Below are positions 16,599 to 25,319 of a stretch of 49,975 bases of DNA, piece after piece. Below the pieces are notes generated by a model. It ran no database searches. It was not told the origin of the DNA and saw nothing but the letters and a program-made list of their open reading frames with translations. How positions within the stretch are numbered: position 1 is the stretch's first letter; every line of letters starts with the position of its first letter. A program made the translations under genes and the position numbers. Source of the DNA: Candidatus Rokuibacteriota bacterium (GTDB lineage Bacteria; Methylomirabilota; Methylomirabilia; Rokubacteriales; CSP1-6); contig JACPCF010000012.1 in NCBI GenBank assembly GCA_016179965.1, positions 1 through 49,975 on the forward strand. Direction: 5' to 3'.

Positions 16599-17607
16599 TC
16601 CCCGTCGTTTGAGCGCGGCGGTTGACCGGTTCAGGGGCAAGACAGTGCTCGTGGTCGGCGACCTCATCGCCGACGAGTACGTCTACGGCAAGCCGGCGCG
16701 CATCTCCCGCGAGGCCCCGGTGCTGATCCTGCGCTTTTCCTCCCGCGAGGTGAGGCTCGGCGGGGCCGCCAACGCCTCCCACAACGTCCATGCCCTCGGC
16801 GCGCGCGTGATCCCGGTGGGCGTTCTGGGCAGCGACCCGGCCGGCGATGAGGTATGGGCTCTCTGCCGCTCGCTCGGGATTTCCACCGAGGGGGTCGTCA
16901 GGACGGGCGAGCGGGGGACCCCGGTGAAGACCCGGATCATGGCGGGCGGCTATCACTCCACCCGCCAGCAGGTCATACGGGTGGATCGCGAGCCGCTGCC
17001 GGTGCTGGACCCGGCGACCGAAGGGGCGCTGATCAGGCGGGTGGCGACCCTCGGAGAGTCGGCGGACGCGATCCTCCTCTCGGACTACGGCTACGGCCTT
17101 CTGACTCCCGGGATCCTGGAGCAGGTGATGGCGGTGGTCCGGAAGCGCGGAAGCCTCGTGACGGCTGACAGCCGTTACGATTTGCTCCGCTTCCGGGGGG
17201 TGACCGCGGCGACCCCCAACGAGCCCGAGGTCGAGAGCTTGGTGGGCGAGCCGCTGGAGGACGAGCCCGCGCTCGAGAAGGCCGGCCGCACCCTGCTGGA
17301 GCGGCTGGACTGCCGCTACCTGCTCGTCACGCGCGGCAGCAAGGGGATGGCCGTCTTCGAGCGGGAGGGGCCGGCCACGTTCCTCCCCATCCACGGGAGC
17401 GACGAGATCGCCGACGTCACCGGGGCCGGCGACACGGTCATCAGCACCTTCACGCTCGCCCTGGCGGCCGGCTCGCCGCCCGTCGAGGCGGCGTGGCTCG
17501 CCAACGTGGCGGGCGGCGTCGTGGTCATGAAGCGAGGGACCGCGCCGATCGGCCGGGCCGAACTCCTCCACGCCCTCGCGAGTGATGGCACGCCGCGTGA
17601 GCCTTGA
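16591..17607 (+). CDS. rfaE1: D-glycero-beta-D-manno-heptose-7-phosphate kinase (HldE domain I, separate gene)
   Basis: 338 residues, PfkB/ribokinase family. [15 protein letters not shown] near the N-terminus, [29 protein letters not shown] and the catalytic/anion-hole motif [12 protein letters not shown] near residue 275. It phosphorylates heptose 7-phosphate at C1. In E. coli this domain is fused to the adenylyltransferase as HldE; here they are two genes overlapping by 26 bp. ATG start at 16591. Confidence 0.95.
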   Translation: MFDPRRLSAAVDRFRGKTVLVVGDLIADEYVYGKPARISREAPVLILRFSSREVRLGGAANASHNVHALGARVIPVGVLGSDPAGDEVWALCRSLGISTEGVVRTGERGTPVKTRIMAGGYHSTRQQVIRVDREPLPVLDPATEGALIRRVATLGESADAILLSDYGYGLLTPGILEQVMAVVRKRGSLVTADSRYDLLRFRGVTAATPNEPEVESLVGEPLEDEPALEKAGRTLLERLDCRYLLVTRGSKGMAVFEREGPATFLPIHGSDEIADVTGAGDTVISTFTLALAAGSPPVEAAWLANVAGGVVVMKRGTAPIGRAELLHALASDGTPREP

Positions 17608-18070
17608 GGAGGCGGCCGAGATCGCGGCGCGGCTCAGGGCAGAGGGAACGCGTCTCGTTCTCGCCAACGGCTGTTTCGACCTCCTCCACGTCGGCCACGT
17701 GCGCTACCTGGAAGGGGCGCGCCGGCTCGGAGATGCCTTGCTGGTCGCGGTGAATTCAGACGCCTCAGTGACGCGGCTCAAGGGGCCGGGCCGGCCGCTC
17801 ATGCCGGAGGGCGAGCGGGCCGAGATCGTCTCGGCGCTGGGGTGCGTGGACTACGTGCTGATCTTCTCCGACGACACGGTGGACGGCCTGATCTCCCGCC
17901 TCCGTCCCGCGGTGCACGCCAAGGGAACCGATTACACGGCGGAGACCGTCCCTGAGCGCGCCTCCGTGCTCTCGGCCGGAGGCACGGTCGCCATTGCCGG
18001 CGACGCGAAGAGCCACTCGACCCGCGATTTGATCCAGACGATCGTCAGGACGTTCGGGAAGGCCCGATGA
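17582..18070 (+). CDS. rfaE2: D-glycero-beta-D-manno-heptose 1-phosphate adenylyltransferase (HldE domain II, separate gene)
   Basis: 162 residues, cytidylyltransferase-like fold. [20 protein letters not shown] contains the HxGH nucleotide-binding motif; [17 protein letters not shown] and [16 protein letters not shown] match the family. It makes ADP-D,D-heptose. The start may be GTG 17582 or the adjacent ATG 17585. The upstream overlap with the kinase (26 bp) suggests recent fission or imminent fusion. It overlaps waaC by 4 bp. Confidence 0.95.
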   Translation: MMARRVSLEEAAEIAARLRAEGTRLVLANGCFDLLHVGHVRYLEGARRLGDALLVAVNSDASVTRLKGPGRPLMPEGERAEIVSALGCVDYVLIFSDDTVDGLISRLRPAVHAKGTDYTAETVPERASVLSAGGTVAIAGDAKSHSTRDLIQTIVRTFGKAR

Positions 18071-19071
18071 AGATCGCCATCGTCAAGCTCTCCTCGCTGG
18101 GCGACGTCCTCCACGCCCTTCCGGTGGCCCACGCCCTTCGCCGCCACTTCCCCGAAGCGCACCTCACCTGGATCGTGGAGGCGCGGGAGTTCGCGATCCT
18201 CAAGGGCCACCCGGATCTGGATAGCGTGGTCCCCGTGGACACGCGGCTCTGGCGGCGCCTCATCTGGCGGCCCGCGGGGGCGGTCGAGGTGGGTCACAAG
18301 GTGTCGCGACTCACCGAACGGATCCGCCGCGCCCGCTTCGACGTCGCCATCGACCTCCAGGGGCTCATCAAAAGCGGCCTGCTCACCGCCTACACGGGAG
18401 CGCCGCTCAGGATCGGCTTCGCGTTCGGGCGCTGCCGGGAACCCCTCAATGCCCTCTTCACCAACCGGCGGGTGACGCCGCCTCCCGAGGCCGTTCACAT
18501 CGTGGACCAGAACCTCTCCCTCCTGGCGCCGCTTGGGGTGAAGGCTTCGACGCCCGTCTTCCACGTTCCTTCCGAGTCCGCGGCCGAGCAGCGCATCGAG
18601 GAGTTCCTGGCCGAGCAGGGCGTGAAGCCTCGCGACCGGCTCGTCGCCTTGAACCCGGGCGCGGGGCGTCCCTCGAAGCGGTGGCCCGTCGAGCCCTTCG
18701 GGAGGGTCGCCGAGAGGCTCGCCGTGGAGGCCGGCGCGCGGGTTCTGCTCCTCTGGGGCCCGGATGAGGAAGCGATGGCGCGCTCCATCGCCGCCAGGAT
18801 GACGTCGCGGCCGATCCTGGCGCCGCCGACGACCATCTCCGAGCTCAGCGCCCTGCTCCGCCGCTGCGCCCTCATGGTGGCGAGCGACACGGGGCCCCTC
18901 CACCTGGCGGCCGCAGTGGGCACCCCGTGCCTCGGGCTCTACGGTCCGACCCACGCCGACCGCAACGGCCCCTACGGCCCGCGCTGCCGCGGGCTCCGGA
19001 GCCCGAGCGGCGCGCTGGCGGCGATCTCCCCTGACGACGTGTTCGCCGCAGCCATGGAGCTTCTTGAATGA
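18067..19071 (+). CDS. waaC: ADP-heptose:Kdo-lipid A heptosyltransferase I (GT9)
   Basis: 334 residues. The N-terminus [19 protein letters not shown] is the classic WaaC start. [26 protein letters not shown] and [22 protein letters not shown] are GT9 donor-site blocks. It adds the first heptose to Kdo. It completes the heptose cassette gmhB-rfaE1-rfaE2-waaC. gmhA and the epimerase hldD are not in this window, so whether the final sugar is L,D- or D,D-heptose is unknown. Confidence 0.95.
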   Translation: MKIAIVKLSSLGDVLHALPVAHALRRHFPEAHLTWIVEAREFAILKGHPDLDSVVPVDTRLWRRLIWRPAGAVEVGHKVSRLTERIRRARFDVAIDLQGLIKSGLLTAYTGAPLRIGFAFGRCREPLNALFTNRRVTPPPEAVHIVDQNLSLLAPLGVKASTPVFHVPSESAAEQRIEEFLAEQGVKPRDRLVALNPGAGRPSKRWPVEPFGRVAERLAVEAGARVLLLWGPDEEAMARSIAARMTSRPILAPPTTISELSALLRRCALMVASDTGPLHLAAAVGTPCLGLYGPTHADRNGPYGPRCRGLRSPSGALAAISPDDVFAAAMELLE

Positions 19072-19094
19072 CCTCATGGAACTGGCAAGCGCCT

Positions 19095-19208
19095 GTTCGA
19101 GCGCCGGCTAGGCCGGCGCAACCCTTGGGGGGAGGCATCGGAAGGGGCGGGTACCCGGGCTTCCACGCCAGAGGCGTGGGGGGGGCCTGGGTGGCCCCCC
19201 TCTGAGCG
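19095..19208 (-). repeat. mosaic palindromic repeat, copy A (inverted)
   Basis: This repeat fills most of the 140-bp gap between waaC and the GT2 gene. Read on the minus strand it matches copy D module by module: CTCAGAGGGGGG start, a CCACGCC/GGCGTGG palindrome, CCTCCCCCC, and the terminal hairpin. On the plus strand the terminal stem is GCGCCGGC (19101-19108) paired with GCCGGCGC (19112-19119), which differs from the other copies by a compensated G-C swap. Confidence 0.8.
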
Positions 19209-19211
19209 GCA

Positions 19212-19961
19212 ATGAGTCGGTTGTCCGTGACGGTCATCACCTGGAACGAGGAGGAACGGCTCCGCCCGTGCCTGGAGAGCGCGGCCTGGGCCGACGAGAT
19301 CATCGTGGTGGACGCCGAGTCCACCGACAAGACGGTGCAGGTGGCGCGGGAGTTCACCGATCGCATCTGGGTCCGGCCGTGGCCGGGCTTTGCCATCCAG
19401 AAGAACTTCGCCCTGGAGCAGGCGGCGGGGGAGTGGGTGCTTTCGCTGGACGCCGATGAGCAGGTGACGCCCGAGCTGAAGGGGGAAATCCGGAAAGTGA
19501 TCTCAGGGGATGGTCCCGCGGACGGTTACGCGATCCCGCGGAAGAACTTCTTCTGGGGCGCCTGGGTGCGTCACGGCCGGCTCTACCCCGATTGCCAGCG
19601 TCGCCTCTTCCGGCGAGGACGCGGGCGCTTCGTGGAGCGCGCCGTGCACGAGTCCGCGGAGATCCGGGGGACGGTGGGGCGGCTCGAGGCCCCGCTGCTC
19701 CACTACTCGTACCGGAGCCTGGAGGAGTTCATCCACCGCTCCAACCGCTACTCGACTCTCGCCGCAGAGGAGTGGGTCAAGAGCGGGCGCGGCGTGAGAC
19801 CGACCGACCTGGTCCTCCGCCCCCTGGGGAGATTCCTCTCCATGTACCTCCTCCACCGGGGCTTTCTGGACGGCTGGCGGGGGCTGCTCCTGGCCGGCCT
19901 CTACGCCCACTACGTCTTCCTCAGGACGGCGAAGGCCTGGGAGATGCGCCATGCGCGATAG
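19212..19961 (+). CDS. GT2-family glycosyltransferase, WaaE/KdtX-like
   Basis: 249 residues. GT-A fold: LSVTVITWNEEERLRPCLES at the N-terminus, IIVVDAESTDKTV, KNFALEQAAGEWVLSLDADE with the DxD-type metal site, and RRLFRRGRGRFV and HYSYRSLEEFI in the second half. This layout matches WaaE/KdtX LPS-core beta-glucosyltransferases. The C-terminal segment (FLSMYLLHRGFLDGWRGLLL) is amphipathic and may bind membrane. It overlaps trpS by 11 bp. Confidence 0.88.
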   Translation: MSRLSVTVITWNEEERLRPCLESAAWADEIIVVDAESTDKTVQVAREFTDRIWVRPWPGFAIQKNFALEQAAGEWVLSLDADEQVTPELKGEIRKVISGDGPADGYAIPRKNFFWGAWVRHGRLYPDCQRRLFRRGRGRFVERAVHESAEIRGTVGRLEAPLLHYSYRSLEEFIHRSNRYSTLAAEEWVKSGRGVRPTDLVLRPLGRFLSMYLLHRGFLDGWRGLLLAGLYAHYVFLRTAKAWEMRHAR

Positions 19962-20934
19962 GGTGCTCTCGGGGATGCGCCCCACGGGCAAGGTCCACCT
20001 GGGCAATTACCTGGGAGCCATCGCCAACTGGGTCAGGCTCCAGGACGATTACGACTGCTTCTACTTCGTGGCCAACTGGCACGCGCTGACCGGCGACTAT
20101 TCGCATTCGAAGGAGATCCCGGAGAACACGATCGAGATGATCGCCGACTGGCTCGGGGCCGGCCTCCACCCCGAGCGTTCGACGCTCTTCGTCCAGTCGC
20201 TGGTGCCCGAGCACGCTGAACTGCACCTGCTCTTCTCGATGGTGGTTCCCGTGTCGTGGCTCGAGCGCGTGCCGACCTACAAGGAGCAGATCGAGCAGCT
20301 GGAGCTCCAGTCCCCCTCCTACGGGCTCCTGGGCTACCCGCTCCTGCAGGCCGCGGACATCCTGATCTACAAGCCCCGCTGGGTGCCGGTGGGGGCGGAC
20401 CAGCTCCCCCACATCGAGCTGACCCGGGAGGTCGCCCGCCGCTTCAACAACGCCTTCGGCGCCGTCTTCCCCGAGCCCGACGCCAAACTCACGGATATCC
20501 CGAAGGTCCCCGGCACCGATGGCAGGAAGATGTCCAAAAGCTACGGCAACGCGGTCTACCTCTCGGACCCGCCCGAGGTCATCACGCCCAAGATCAAGAC
20601 CATGATGACCGACCCCGCCCGCAAGCGGCGGAGCGACCCGGGGAACCCGGAGGTTTGCCCCGTCTTCGACCTCCACAAGATCTTCACGCCGGCGGGGCCG
20701 CGCGAGGCGTGCGCCACGGGCTGCCGGACCGCCGGCATCGGCTGCCTGGACTGCAAGGGAGTCCTCCTGGAGCACATGCTCCCCGCCCTGGAGCCGATCA
20801 GGGAGCGACGCCAGAAGTTCGGAGAAAAACCCAAGGAAATCGTTGAGATCCTCAAAGAGGGCTCAAAGAAAGCTCGAAGGGCGGCGCAGGCCACGATGGA
20901 GGAGGTTCGCCGCGCCGTGGGGATCGATTTATGA
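19951..20934 (+). CDS. trpS: tryptophanyl-tRNA synthetase
   Basis: 327 residues, class I. The N-terminus VLSGMRPTGKVHLGNYLGA carries the HIGH-type motif HLGN. ADILIYKPRWVPVGADQLPH is the TrpS adenylate region, and GRKMSKSYGN is the KMSKS loop near residue 192. A Cys-rich stretch (CATGCRTAGIGCLDCK, about 250-265) is a common TrpS variant. It charges tRNA-Trp. It overlaps both the upstream GT2 (11 bp) and scpA (4 bp), linking translation and chromosome-segregation genes. Confidence 0.97.
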   Translation: MRDRVLSGMRPTGKVHLGNYLGAIANWVRLQDDYDCFYFVANWHALTGDYSHSKEIPENTIEMIADWLGAGLHPERSTLFVQSLVPEHAELHLLFSMVVPVSWLERVPTYKEQIEQLELQSPSYGLLGYPLLQAADILIYKPRWVPVGADQLPHIELTREVARRFNNAFGAVFPEPDAKLTDIPKVPGTDGRKMSKSYGNAVYLSDPPEVITPKIKTMMTDPARKRRSDPGNPEVCPVFDLHKIFTPAGPREACATGCRTAGIGCLDCKGVLLEHMLPALEPIRERRQKFGEKPKEIVEILKEGSKKARRAAQATMEEVRRAVGIDL

Positions 20935-21704
20935 GCGAGCGAATGTCCACCGAGCCTGAGGCGCAGGGACTGACGGTCCGGGTCGAGACCTTCGAGGGGC
21001 CGCTCGACCTCCTGCTCCACCTCTGCCGGACCAACGAGGTGGATCTGAGCCGCCTGCCGATCCGAGCCATCACGGACCAGTACGTGGCCCACCTCGAGTC
21101 CTTCCAGTTCCGTGATCTGGAAATGGCGGGCGCCTTCATGGTGCTGGCGGCCACCCTCATCTATCTCAAATCCAAGCTCCTCCTGCCGCCCGACGAGAGC
21201 CAGGAGGAGGCGCTCGACGAGGAGGGTGAGCTGCTCCGGGAGGAGCTGGAGCAGCGGCTGCGTGAGTACGCCCGCGTCAAGGCCCTCGGCCTCTGGCTCG
21301 CCGAGCGCGAGGCCCTACAGGCGCTCCTCTTCGGGCGCTCGTGGAGCGAGCTGCCGTCGGCGGACGAGATCCCGCTGGAGGACCTGAGCGTCCACCTGCT
21401 GGAGCGCGCCTTCCGCCGGCTCTTGGAGGAGGTCCGGGGCCAGGCCCCGCGCGAGGTCGAGCCGAACCCGCTCTCCGTCCTCGAGCGGATGGGCGAGATT
21501 CTGTCCCTCCTCCGTCATTCCTGGTCGCTCCTCTTCGGGTCCATCGTCGGCAACGAGCGGGCGCGCTCCGAGCTGGTCGTGACCCTCCTGGCGCTGCTGG
21601 AGCTGGTCCGGCTGGGCCAGGCCCGGGCGCGGCAGGCGGAGCTGTTCGGGGAGATCGTGATCGAGCGGGATGATCGGGAGGTGACCAACGCCCCAACCCA
21701 TTGA
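20931..21704 (+). CDS. scpA: segregation and condensation protein A
   Basis: 257 residues, kleisin of the SMC complex. VETFEGPLDLLLHLCRTNEVD is the family signature at about residues 14-34. FMVLAATLIYLKSKLLLP follows, then an acidic linker and the C-terminal winged helix, ending with VTLLALLELVRLGQARARQ. It works with SMC and ScpB. ATG at 20931 overlaps the trpS stop. The stop (TGA 21702-21704) overlaps the presumed start region of scpB. Confidence 0.96.
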   Translation: MSERMSTEPEAQGLTVRVETFEGPLDLLLHLCRTNEVDLSRLPIRAITDQYVAHLESFQFRDLEMAGAFMVLAATLIYLKSKLLLPPDESQEEALDEEGELLREELEQRLREYARVKALGLWLAEREALQALLFGRSWSELPSADEIPLEDLSVHLLERAFRRLLEEVRGQAPREVEPNPLSVLERMGEILSLLRHSWSLLFGSIVGNERARSELVVTLLALLELVRLGQARARQAELFGEIVIERDDREVTNAPTH

Positions 21705-21741
21705 CGTCGTCGAGGCCCTCCTCTTCGCGTCCGATACCCCG

Positions 21742-22308
21742 GTGGAGGCCGAGCGGATCCAGGAGGTCCTGGACCTCGGGAGCGAGGCCGAGGCGCGCGC
21801 CCTCGGCTTGGATCTGAAGGCGCGCTACGAGACCGAGGATCGCGGGCTCCAGATCGTCGAGGTCGGCGGCGGCTTCAGGATGGTGACGCGTCCCGAGGTG
21901 GCGCCGTGGCTCGTCCGCCTCGCCAAGAGCCGGACCCGGAGCCGGCTCTCGCGCTCGGCGCTCGAGACCCTCGCCATCGTGGCCTACCGCCAGCCCGTGT
22001 CGCGGCCCGAGATCGACGTCGTCCGCGGCGTCAGCTCGGACGCTGTTTTGGAGGGATTGCTCGATCGTCGCCTGATACGTATCGCGGGCAGGAAGGACGC
22101 CCCGGGGCGCCCGTTCCTCTACGAGACGACGCGCGAGTTCCTGGTGGCCTTCGGCCTCCGGGATCTCTCCGAATTGCCTCAGGTGGCGGGCGACCTGCCT
22201 CAGCCGGCGCCGGCGGCCGGCGAAGAGCCCCCGGCGCTTACGGTCAGTGGAGAAACGGCTCAGCAAGATCCTGGCCGAAGCGGGGCTGGCCTCACGCCGG
22301 GGCAGTGA
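21742..22308 (+). CDS. scpB: segregation and condensation protein B (start uncertain)
   Basis: 188 residues from the first conventional start, GTG 21742. The family N-terminus (E-A-L-L-F-A-S) is encoded just upstream in the same frame: IDVVEALLFASDTP, from 21700. No ATG, GTG or TTG exists between the in-frame stop at 21682 and 21742. The biological start may therefore be a rare codon such as ATT 21700, which overlaps the scpA stop, or ACG 21688, which lies 6 nt after GGGAGG. Later blocks SRSALETLAIVAYRQPVSRPEI and GRPFLYETTREFLVAFGL are classical ScpB. It overlaps the next gene by 62 bp. Confidence 0.9.
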   Translation: MEAERIQEVLDLGSEAEARALGLDLKARYETEDRGLQIVEVGGGFRMVTRPEVAPWLVRLAKSRTRSRLSRSALETLAIVAYRQPVSRPEIDVVRGVSSDAVLEGLLDRRLIRIAGRKDAPGRPFLYETTREFLVAFGLRDLSELPQVAGDLPQPAPAAGEEPPALTVSGETAQQDPGRSGAGLTPGQ

Positions 22309-22960
22309 GCGGCTGATCGCCGAAGGGCGCGTCACCGTCAACGGCCGGACGGTGACGACCCAGGGCGCCACCGCGGATCCTGAGCGGGACCGGGTCGCAA
22401 TGAACGGGCGCCCCATCCCCGCCGTCGAGCCCAAGCGCTACGTCCTGCTGAACAAGCCCCGCGGCTATCTCACCACCCGGAGCGATCCGCGCGGCCGGCC
22501 GGTCGTGCTGGACCTGGTGAAGCACGAGCGCGCCCGGCTCTTCCCCGTGGGGCGGCTCGATTTCGACGCCGAGGGGCTGCTGCTCCTCACCAACGACGGC
22601 GCCCTGGCCCAGCGCCTGCTCCACCCGCGCTTCGGCATCGAGCGGGTGTACGAGGTGGAGGTCGAAGGCCGGGTGAGCGCGGCGGAGGTGCCGCGATGGG
22701 AGCGGGGCGTGACCCTGCCGGATGGCCCCGCCACGCCCCGCGCGGTGAGGCTTCTCCGGCGAACGCAGGCGAGCACCTGGCTCAGAGTCGTCTTCACCGA
22801 GGGACGCTACCGGGAGGTCAAGCGCTTCTGCCAGGCCCTGGGTCATCGCGTGGTGCGCCTGCGCCGCGTGGGCTTCGGGCCGCTCCGGCTCGGCAACCTC
22901 GCGCCCGGCGTCGCCCGCGCGCTGAGCGCCGCCGAACTCGCCCGCCTGAGCGTCCTCTAG
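22247..22960 (+). CDS. rluB: RluB/RsuA-family rRNA pseudouridine synthase
   Basis: 237 residues. N-terminal S4 domain (RLSKILAEAGLASRRGSERLI, about 4-60), then the catalytic domain with LLNKPRGYLTT, the catalytic Asp in VGRLDFDAEGLLLLTNDG, and EGRYREVKRFCQALGH. It modifies a uridine of 23S (RluB) or 16S (RsuA) rRNA; adjacency to scpB favours RluB, which commonly follows scpAB. GTG start at 22247, 62 bp inside scpB; any later start would truncate the S4 domain. Confidence 0.93.
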   Translation: MEKRLSKILAEAGLASRRGSERLIAEGRVTVNGRTVTTQGATADPERDRVAMNGRPIPAVEPKRYVLLNKPRGYLTTRSDPRGRPVVLDLVKHERARLFPVGRLDFDAEGLLLLTNDGALAQRLLHPRFGIERVYEVEVEGRVSAAEVPRWERGVTLPDGPATPRAVRLLRRTQASTWLRVVFTEGRYREVKRFCQALGHRVVRLRRVGFGPLRLGNLAPGVARALSAAELARLSVL

Positions 22961-22965
22961 GTTAC

Positions 22966-23055
22966 TTCGGAGGGGGCCCCACCCACGCTTGCGCGTGGGT
23001 ACCCGGCCCCCTCCGATTCCTCCCCCAGGTTGCGCGGGCCAAGCCCGCGCTCGGA
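22966..23055 (+). repeat. mosaic palindromic repeat, copy B
   Basis: An outer stem CGGAGGGGGCC (22968-22978) pairs with GGCCCCCTCCG (23005-23015) around an inner hairpin CCCACGC-TTGC-GCGTGGG (22982-22999). The terminal hairpin GCGCGGGC-CAA-GCCCGCGC lies at 23032-23050. It fills the gap after rluB, directly upstream of the pheA promoter. Confidence 0.8.
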
Positions 23056-23060
23056 CTTGC

Positions 23061-23090
23061 TTGCGCCCGCGGGGGCGGATGGACTATACT
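23061..23090 (+). promoter_or_regulatory. promoter of the pheA operon
   Basis: TTGCGC (23061-23066), an 18-bp spacer and TATACT (23085-23090), 42 bp before the pheA ATG. It is the best sigma-70-like match in this gap and the likely head of pheA-hisC-tyrA-aroA-cmk-plsC and possibly rpsA. Confidence 0.5.
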
Positions 23091-23131
23091 AGGCGGGATT
23101 CGCGGATAGTCGGCAGGTGTCAGGAGCCCTT

Positions 23132-24193
23132 ATGGACCTGGACGAATTTCGTTCCAGGATCAATGCTCTCGACGAACAGATCCTCAAACTCCTCAACCAG
23201 CGCGCAGAAGCCGCCCTCCGGATCGGAGAGCTCAAGCGGCGGCAGGATCTCCCTTACTTTGTCCCCGAGCGCGAAGCGGAGATCGTCAGGCGCCTGCTCA
23301 GCCTGAACTCCGGCCCCCTGCCCGCCGAGGGGGTTAAGGCGGTCTGGCGGGAAATTCTCTCGGCCTCTCTGGCGCTCGAGCATCCGCTTCCCGTCGCCTA
23401 TCTGGGCCCACCCGCCTCCTTCACCCACCAGGCCGCGATCCTGCGCTTCGGGTCGTCGGCGACCCTCGTTCCCGCGCGGACCATTGCCGAGGTCTTCGAC
23501 GAAGTCGAGCGCGGCCGCGCCGAGTTCGGGGTGGTGGCAGTCGAGAACTCCACCGAGGGATCGGTCAACGTCACGCTGGACCACCTCATCGACTCGGACC
23601 TCCTGATCGCCGGCGAGCTCTCGCTGGAGATCAGCCACCACTTCCTGAGCCAAGCCCCGGAGGTCGCATCGGTCCGGACGGTCTGCTCGCACCCTCAGGC
23701 CCTGGCCCAGTGCCGCCAATGGCTGACCGCGAACCTGCCCGAGGTGACGCTGGAGGAAGTCTCGTCCACGTCGGCCGCGGCCGAGCGGGCGGTCGGCGAT
23801 CCGACGGTGGCGGCGGTGGCCAGCGAGCTGGCGGCCCGGCTGTACGACCTCCCCGTGCTCCGGCGTCGCATCGAAGACAATCCGCTCAACTCCACCCGGT
23901 TCCTGATGCTCGGGCGGCGGGCGATGCCGCCGACCGGGAAGGACAAGACCTCCATCCTCTGCTCCCTCAAGCATGAGGTGGGGGCGCTTGCCACGTTTCT
24001 CGAGCCCTTCGCCCGTCACGGGCTCAATCTGACGAAGATCGAATCGCGGCCGACCAAGCGGCGCCCCTGGGAGTACGTCTTCTTTGTGGACTTCGAGGGG
24101 CACCTGGAGACCCCGCCGGTCCAGGCGGCGCTGAGCGAGATTCGGGAACGCTGCCTCTTCTTGAAAATTCTCGGCTCGTACCCGACTGCGTAA
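23132..24193 (+). CDS. pheA: bifunctional chorismate mutase / prephenate dehydratase
   Basis: 353 residues. The ATG at 23132 has AGGAG 5 bp upstream, preferred over the in-frame GTG at 23117. The AroQ chorismate mutase domain (about 1-85: FRSRINALDEQILKLLNQR) is followed by prephenate dehydratase (about 90-270) with AYLGPPASFTHQAA, VAVENSTEGSVNVTLD and NSTRFLML, and a C-terminal ACT domain carrying the ESRP motif (KIESRPTKRRPWEY), the phenylalanine feedback site. It makes phenylpyruvate. First gene of the aromatic operon. Confidence 0.97.
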   Translation: MDLDEFRSRINALDEQILKLLNQRAEAALRIGELKRRQDLPYFVPEREAEIVRRLLSLNSGPLPAEGVKAVWREILSASLALEHPLPVAYLGPPASFTHQAAILRFGSSATLVPARTIAEVFDEVERGRAEFGVVAVENSTEGSVNVTLDHLIDSDLLIAGELSLEISHHFLSQAPEVASVRTVCSHPQALAQCRQWLTANLPEVTLEEVSSTSAAAERAVGDPTVAAVASELAARLYDLPVLRRRIEDNPLNSTRFLMLGRRAMPPTGKDKTSILCSLKHEVGALATFLEPFARHGLNLTKIESRPTKRRPWEYVFFVDFEGHLETPPVQAALSEIRERCLFLKILGSYPTA

Positions 24194-24203
24194 GGAGCCA
24201 TTC

Positions 24204-25319
24204 ATGCAAACGCCCTGGGAGTCGCTGGCGAACGAACACATCCTCGGCATCGCGCCGTACGAGCCGGGCAAGCCCATCGAGGAGCTGGAGCGGGAGCTCG
24301 GCATCCACTGGGCGATCAAGCTCGCCTCCAACGAGAACCCGCTCTCCCCGTCGGATCGCGTGCAGAAGGCCATCGCCGCGGCCCTCGGCACCCTGAACCG
24401 CTACCCGGATGGCAGTGGGTTCTACCTGCACCAGGCGCTGGCCAAGCGTCACGACGTGTCCCCGGAGCAGATCGTCCTCGGCAACGGCTCCAACGAGCTG
24501 ATCGAGCTGATCGTGCGGGCCTTCCTCCGTCCCGGCGAAGAGGCGATCATCCCGCACCCCTCCTTCGTCGTCTATCCGATGATCGTCCAGGCGGCGGGGG
24601 GCATCCGGGTGGTGATCACGCTGAAAGATCACCGCCTGGACCTGGAGGGGATGGCACGGGCCATCACGCCGCTGACGAAGCTGGTCTTCATCGCCAACCC
24701 CAACAACCCCACGGGAACGCTCGTGACCGCGGCCGAGGTCGAGCGCTTCATGGCGGGAATTCCGCCGACGGTCATCGTGGTCTTCGACGAGGCCTACATC
24801 GAGTTCGCGATGGGGCCGGATTTCCCCGACGCCCTCTCCTACGTGCGTCAGGGACGCAAGGTCTTCGTCCTGCGGACCTTCTCCAAGGCCTCGAGCCTCG
24901 CCGGCCTGCGCGTGGGCTACGGGATCGCCCAGGCGGACGCCATGGAGCTGCTCCACCGGATCCGCCAGCCCTTCAACGTGAACTCCCTCGCCCAGGTGGC
25001 GGCCCTGGCGGCCCTCGAGGACGACGGCCACATCCTCGAGTGCGTCCGGATGAACGAGGCTGGGCGCCACTACCTCTACGACGAGTTCACCGCCCTGGGG
25101 ATCAAGTACGTGCCCTCCCGCGCCAACTTCATCCTCGTGGACGTGGGGCGCAGCGCCGCCGACGTGTATCAGCGGCTCCTGCGCGAGGGGGTCATCGTCA
25201 GGCCCATGACGAGCTTCGGCATGGAGACGGCGCTCCGGATCACGGTGGGCACCCCGGAGGAGAACCGGCGGCTGGTCAAGGCCCTCAAGAAATGCCTGGA
25301 GGAGGTTCGTAGCGCGTGA
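24204..25319 (+). CDS. hisC: histidinol-phosphate / aromatic aminotransferase
   Basis: 371 residues, PLP-dependent fold type I. ASNENPLSPSD near the N-terminus, GNGSNELIELIVRAFL, NPNNPTGTLV, the PLP-carboxylate region VFDEAYIEF and the Schiff-base Lys in RTFSKASSLAGLRVGYG (about residue 235). A strong AAGGAG precedes the ATG. Between pheA and tyrA it may transaminate phenylpyruvate and 4-hydroxyphenylpyruvate as well as imidazole-acetol phosphate; the family is known for this overlap. It overlaps tyrA by 4 bp. Confidence 0.93.
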   Translation: MQTPWESLANEHILGIAPYEPGKPIEELERELGIHWAIKLASNENPLSPSDRVQKAIAAALGTLNRYPDGSGFYLHQALAKRHDVSPEQIVLGNGSNELIELIVRAFLRPGEEAIIPHPSFVVYPMIVQAAGGIRVVITLKDHRLDLEGMARAITPLTKLVFIANPNNPTGTLVTAAEVERFMAGIPPTVIVVFDEAYIEFAMGPDFPDALSYVRQGRKVFVLRTFSKASSLAGLRVGYGIAQADAMELLHRIRQPFNVNSLAQVAALAALEDDGHILECVRMNEAGRHYLYDEFTALGIKYVPSRANFILVDVGRSAADVYQRLLREGVIVRPMTSFGMETALRITVGTPEENRRLVKALKKCLEEVRSA

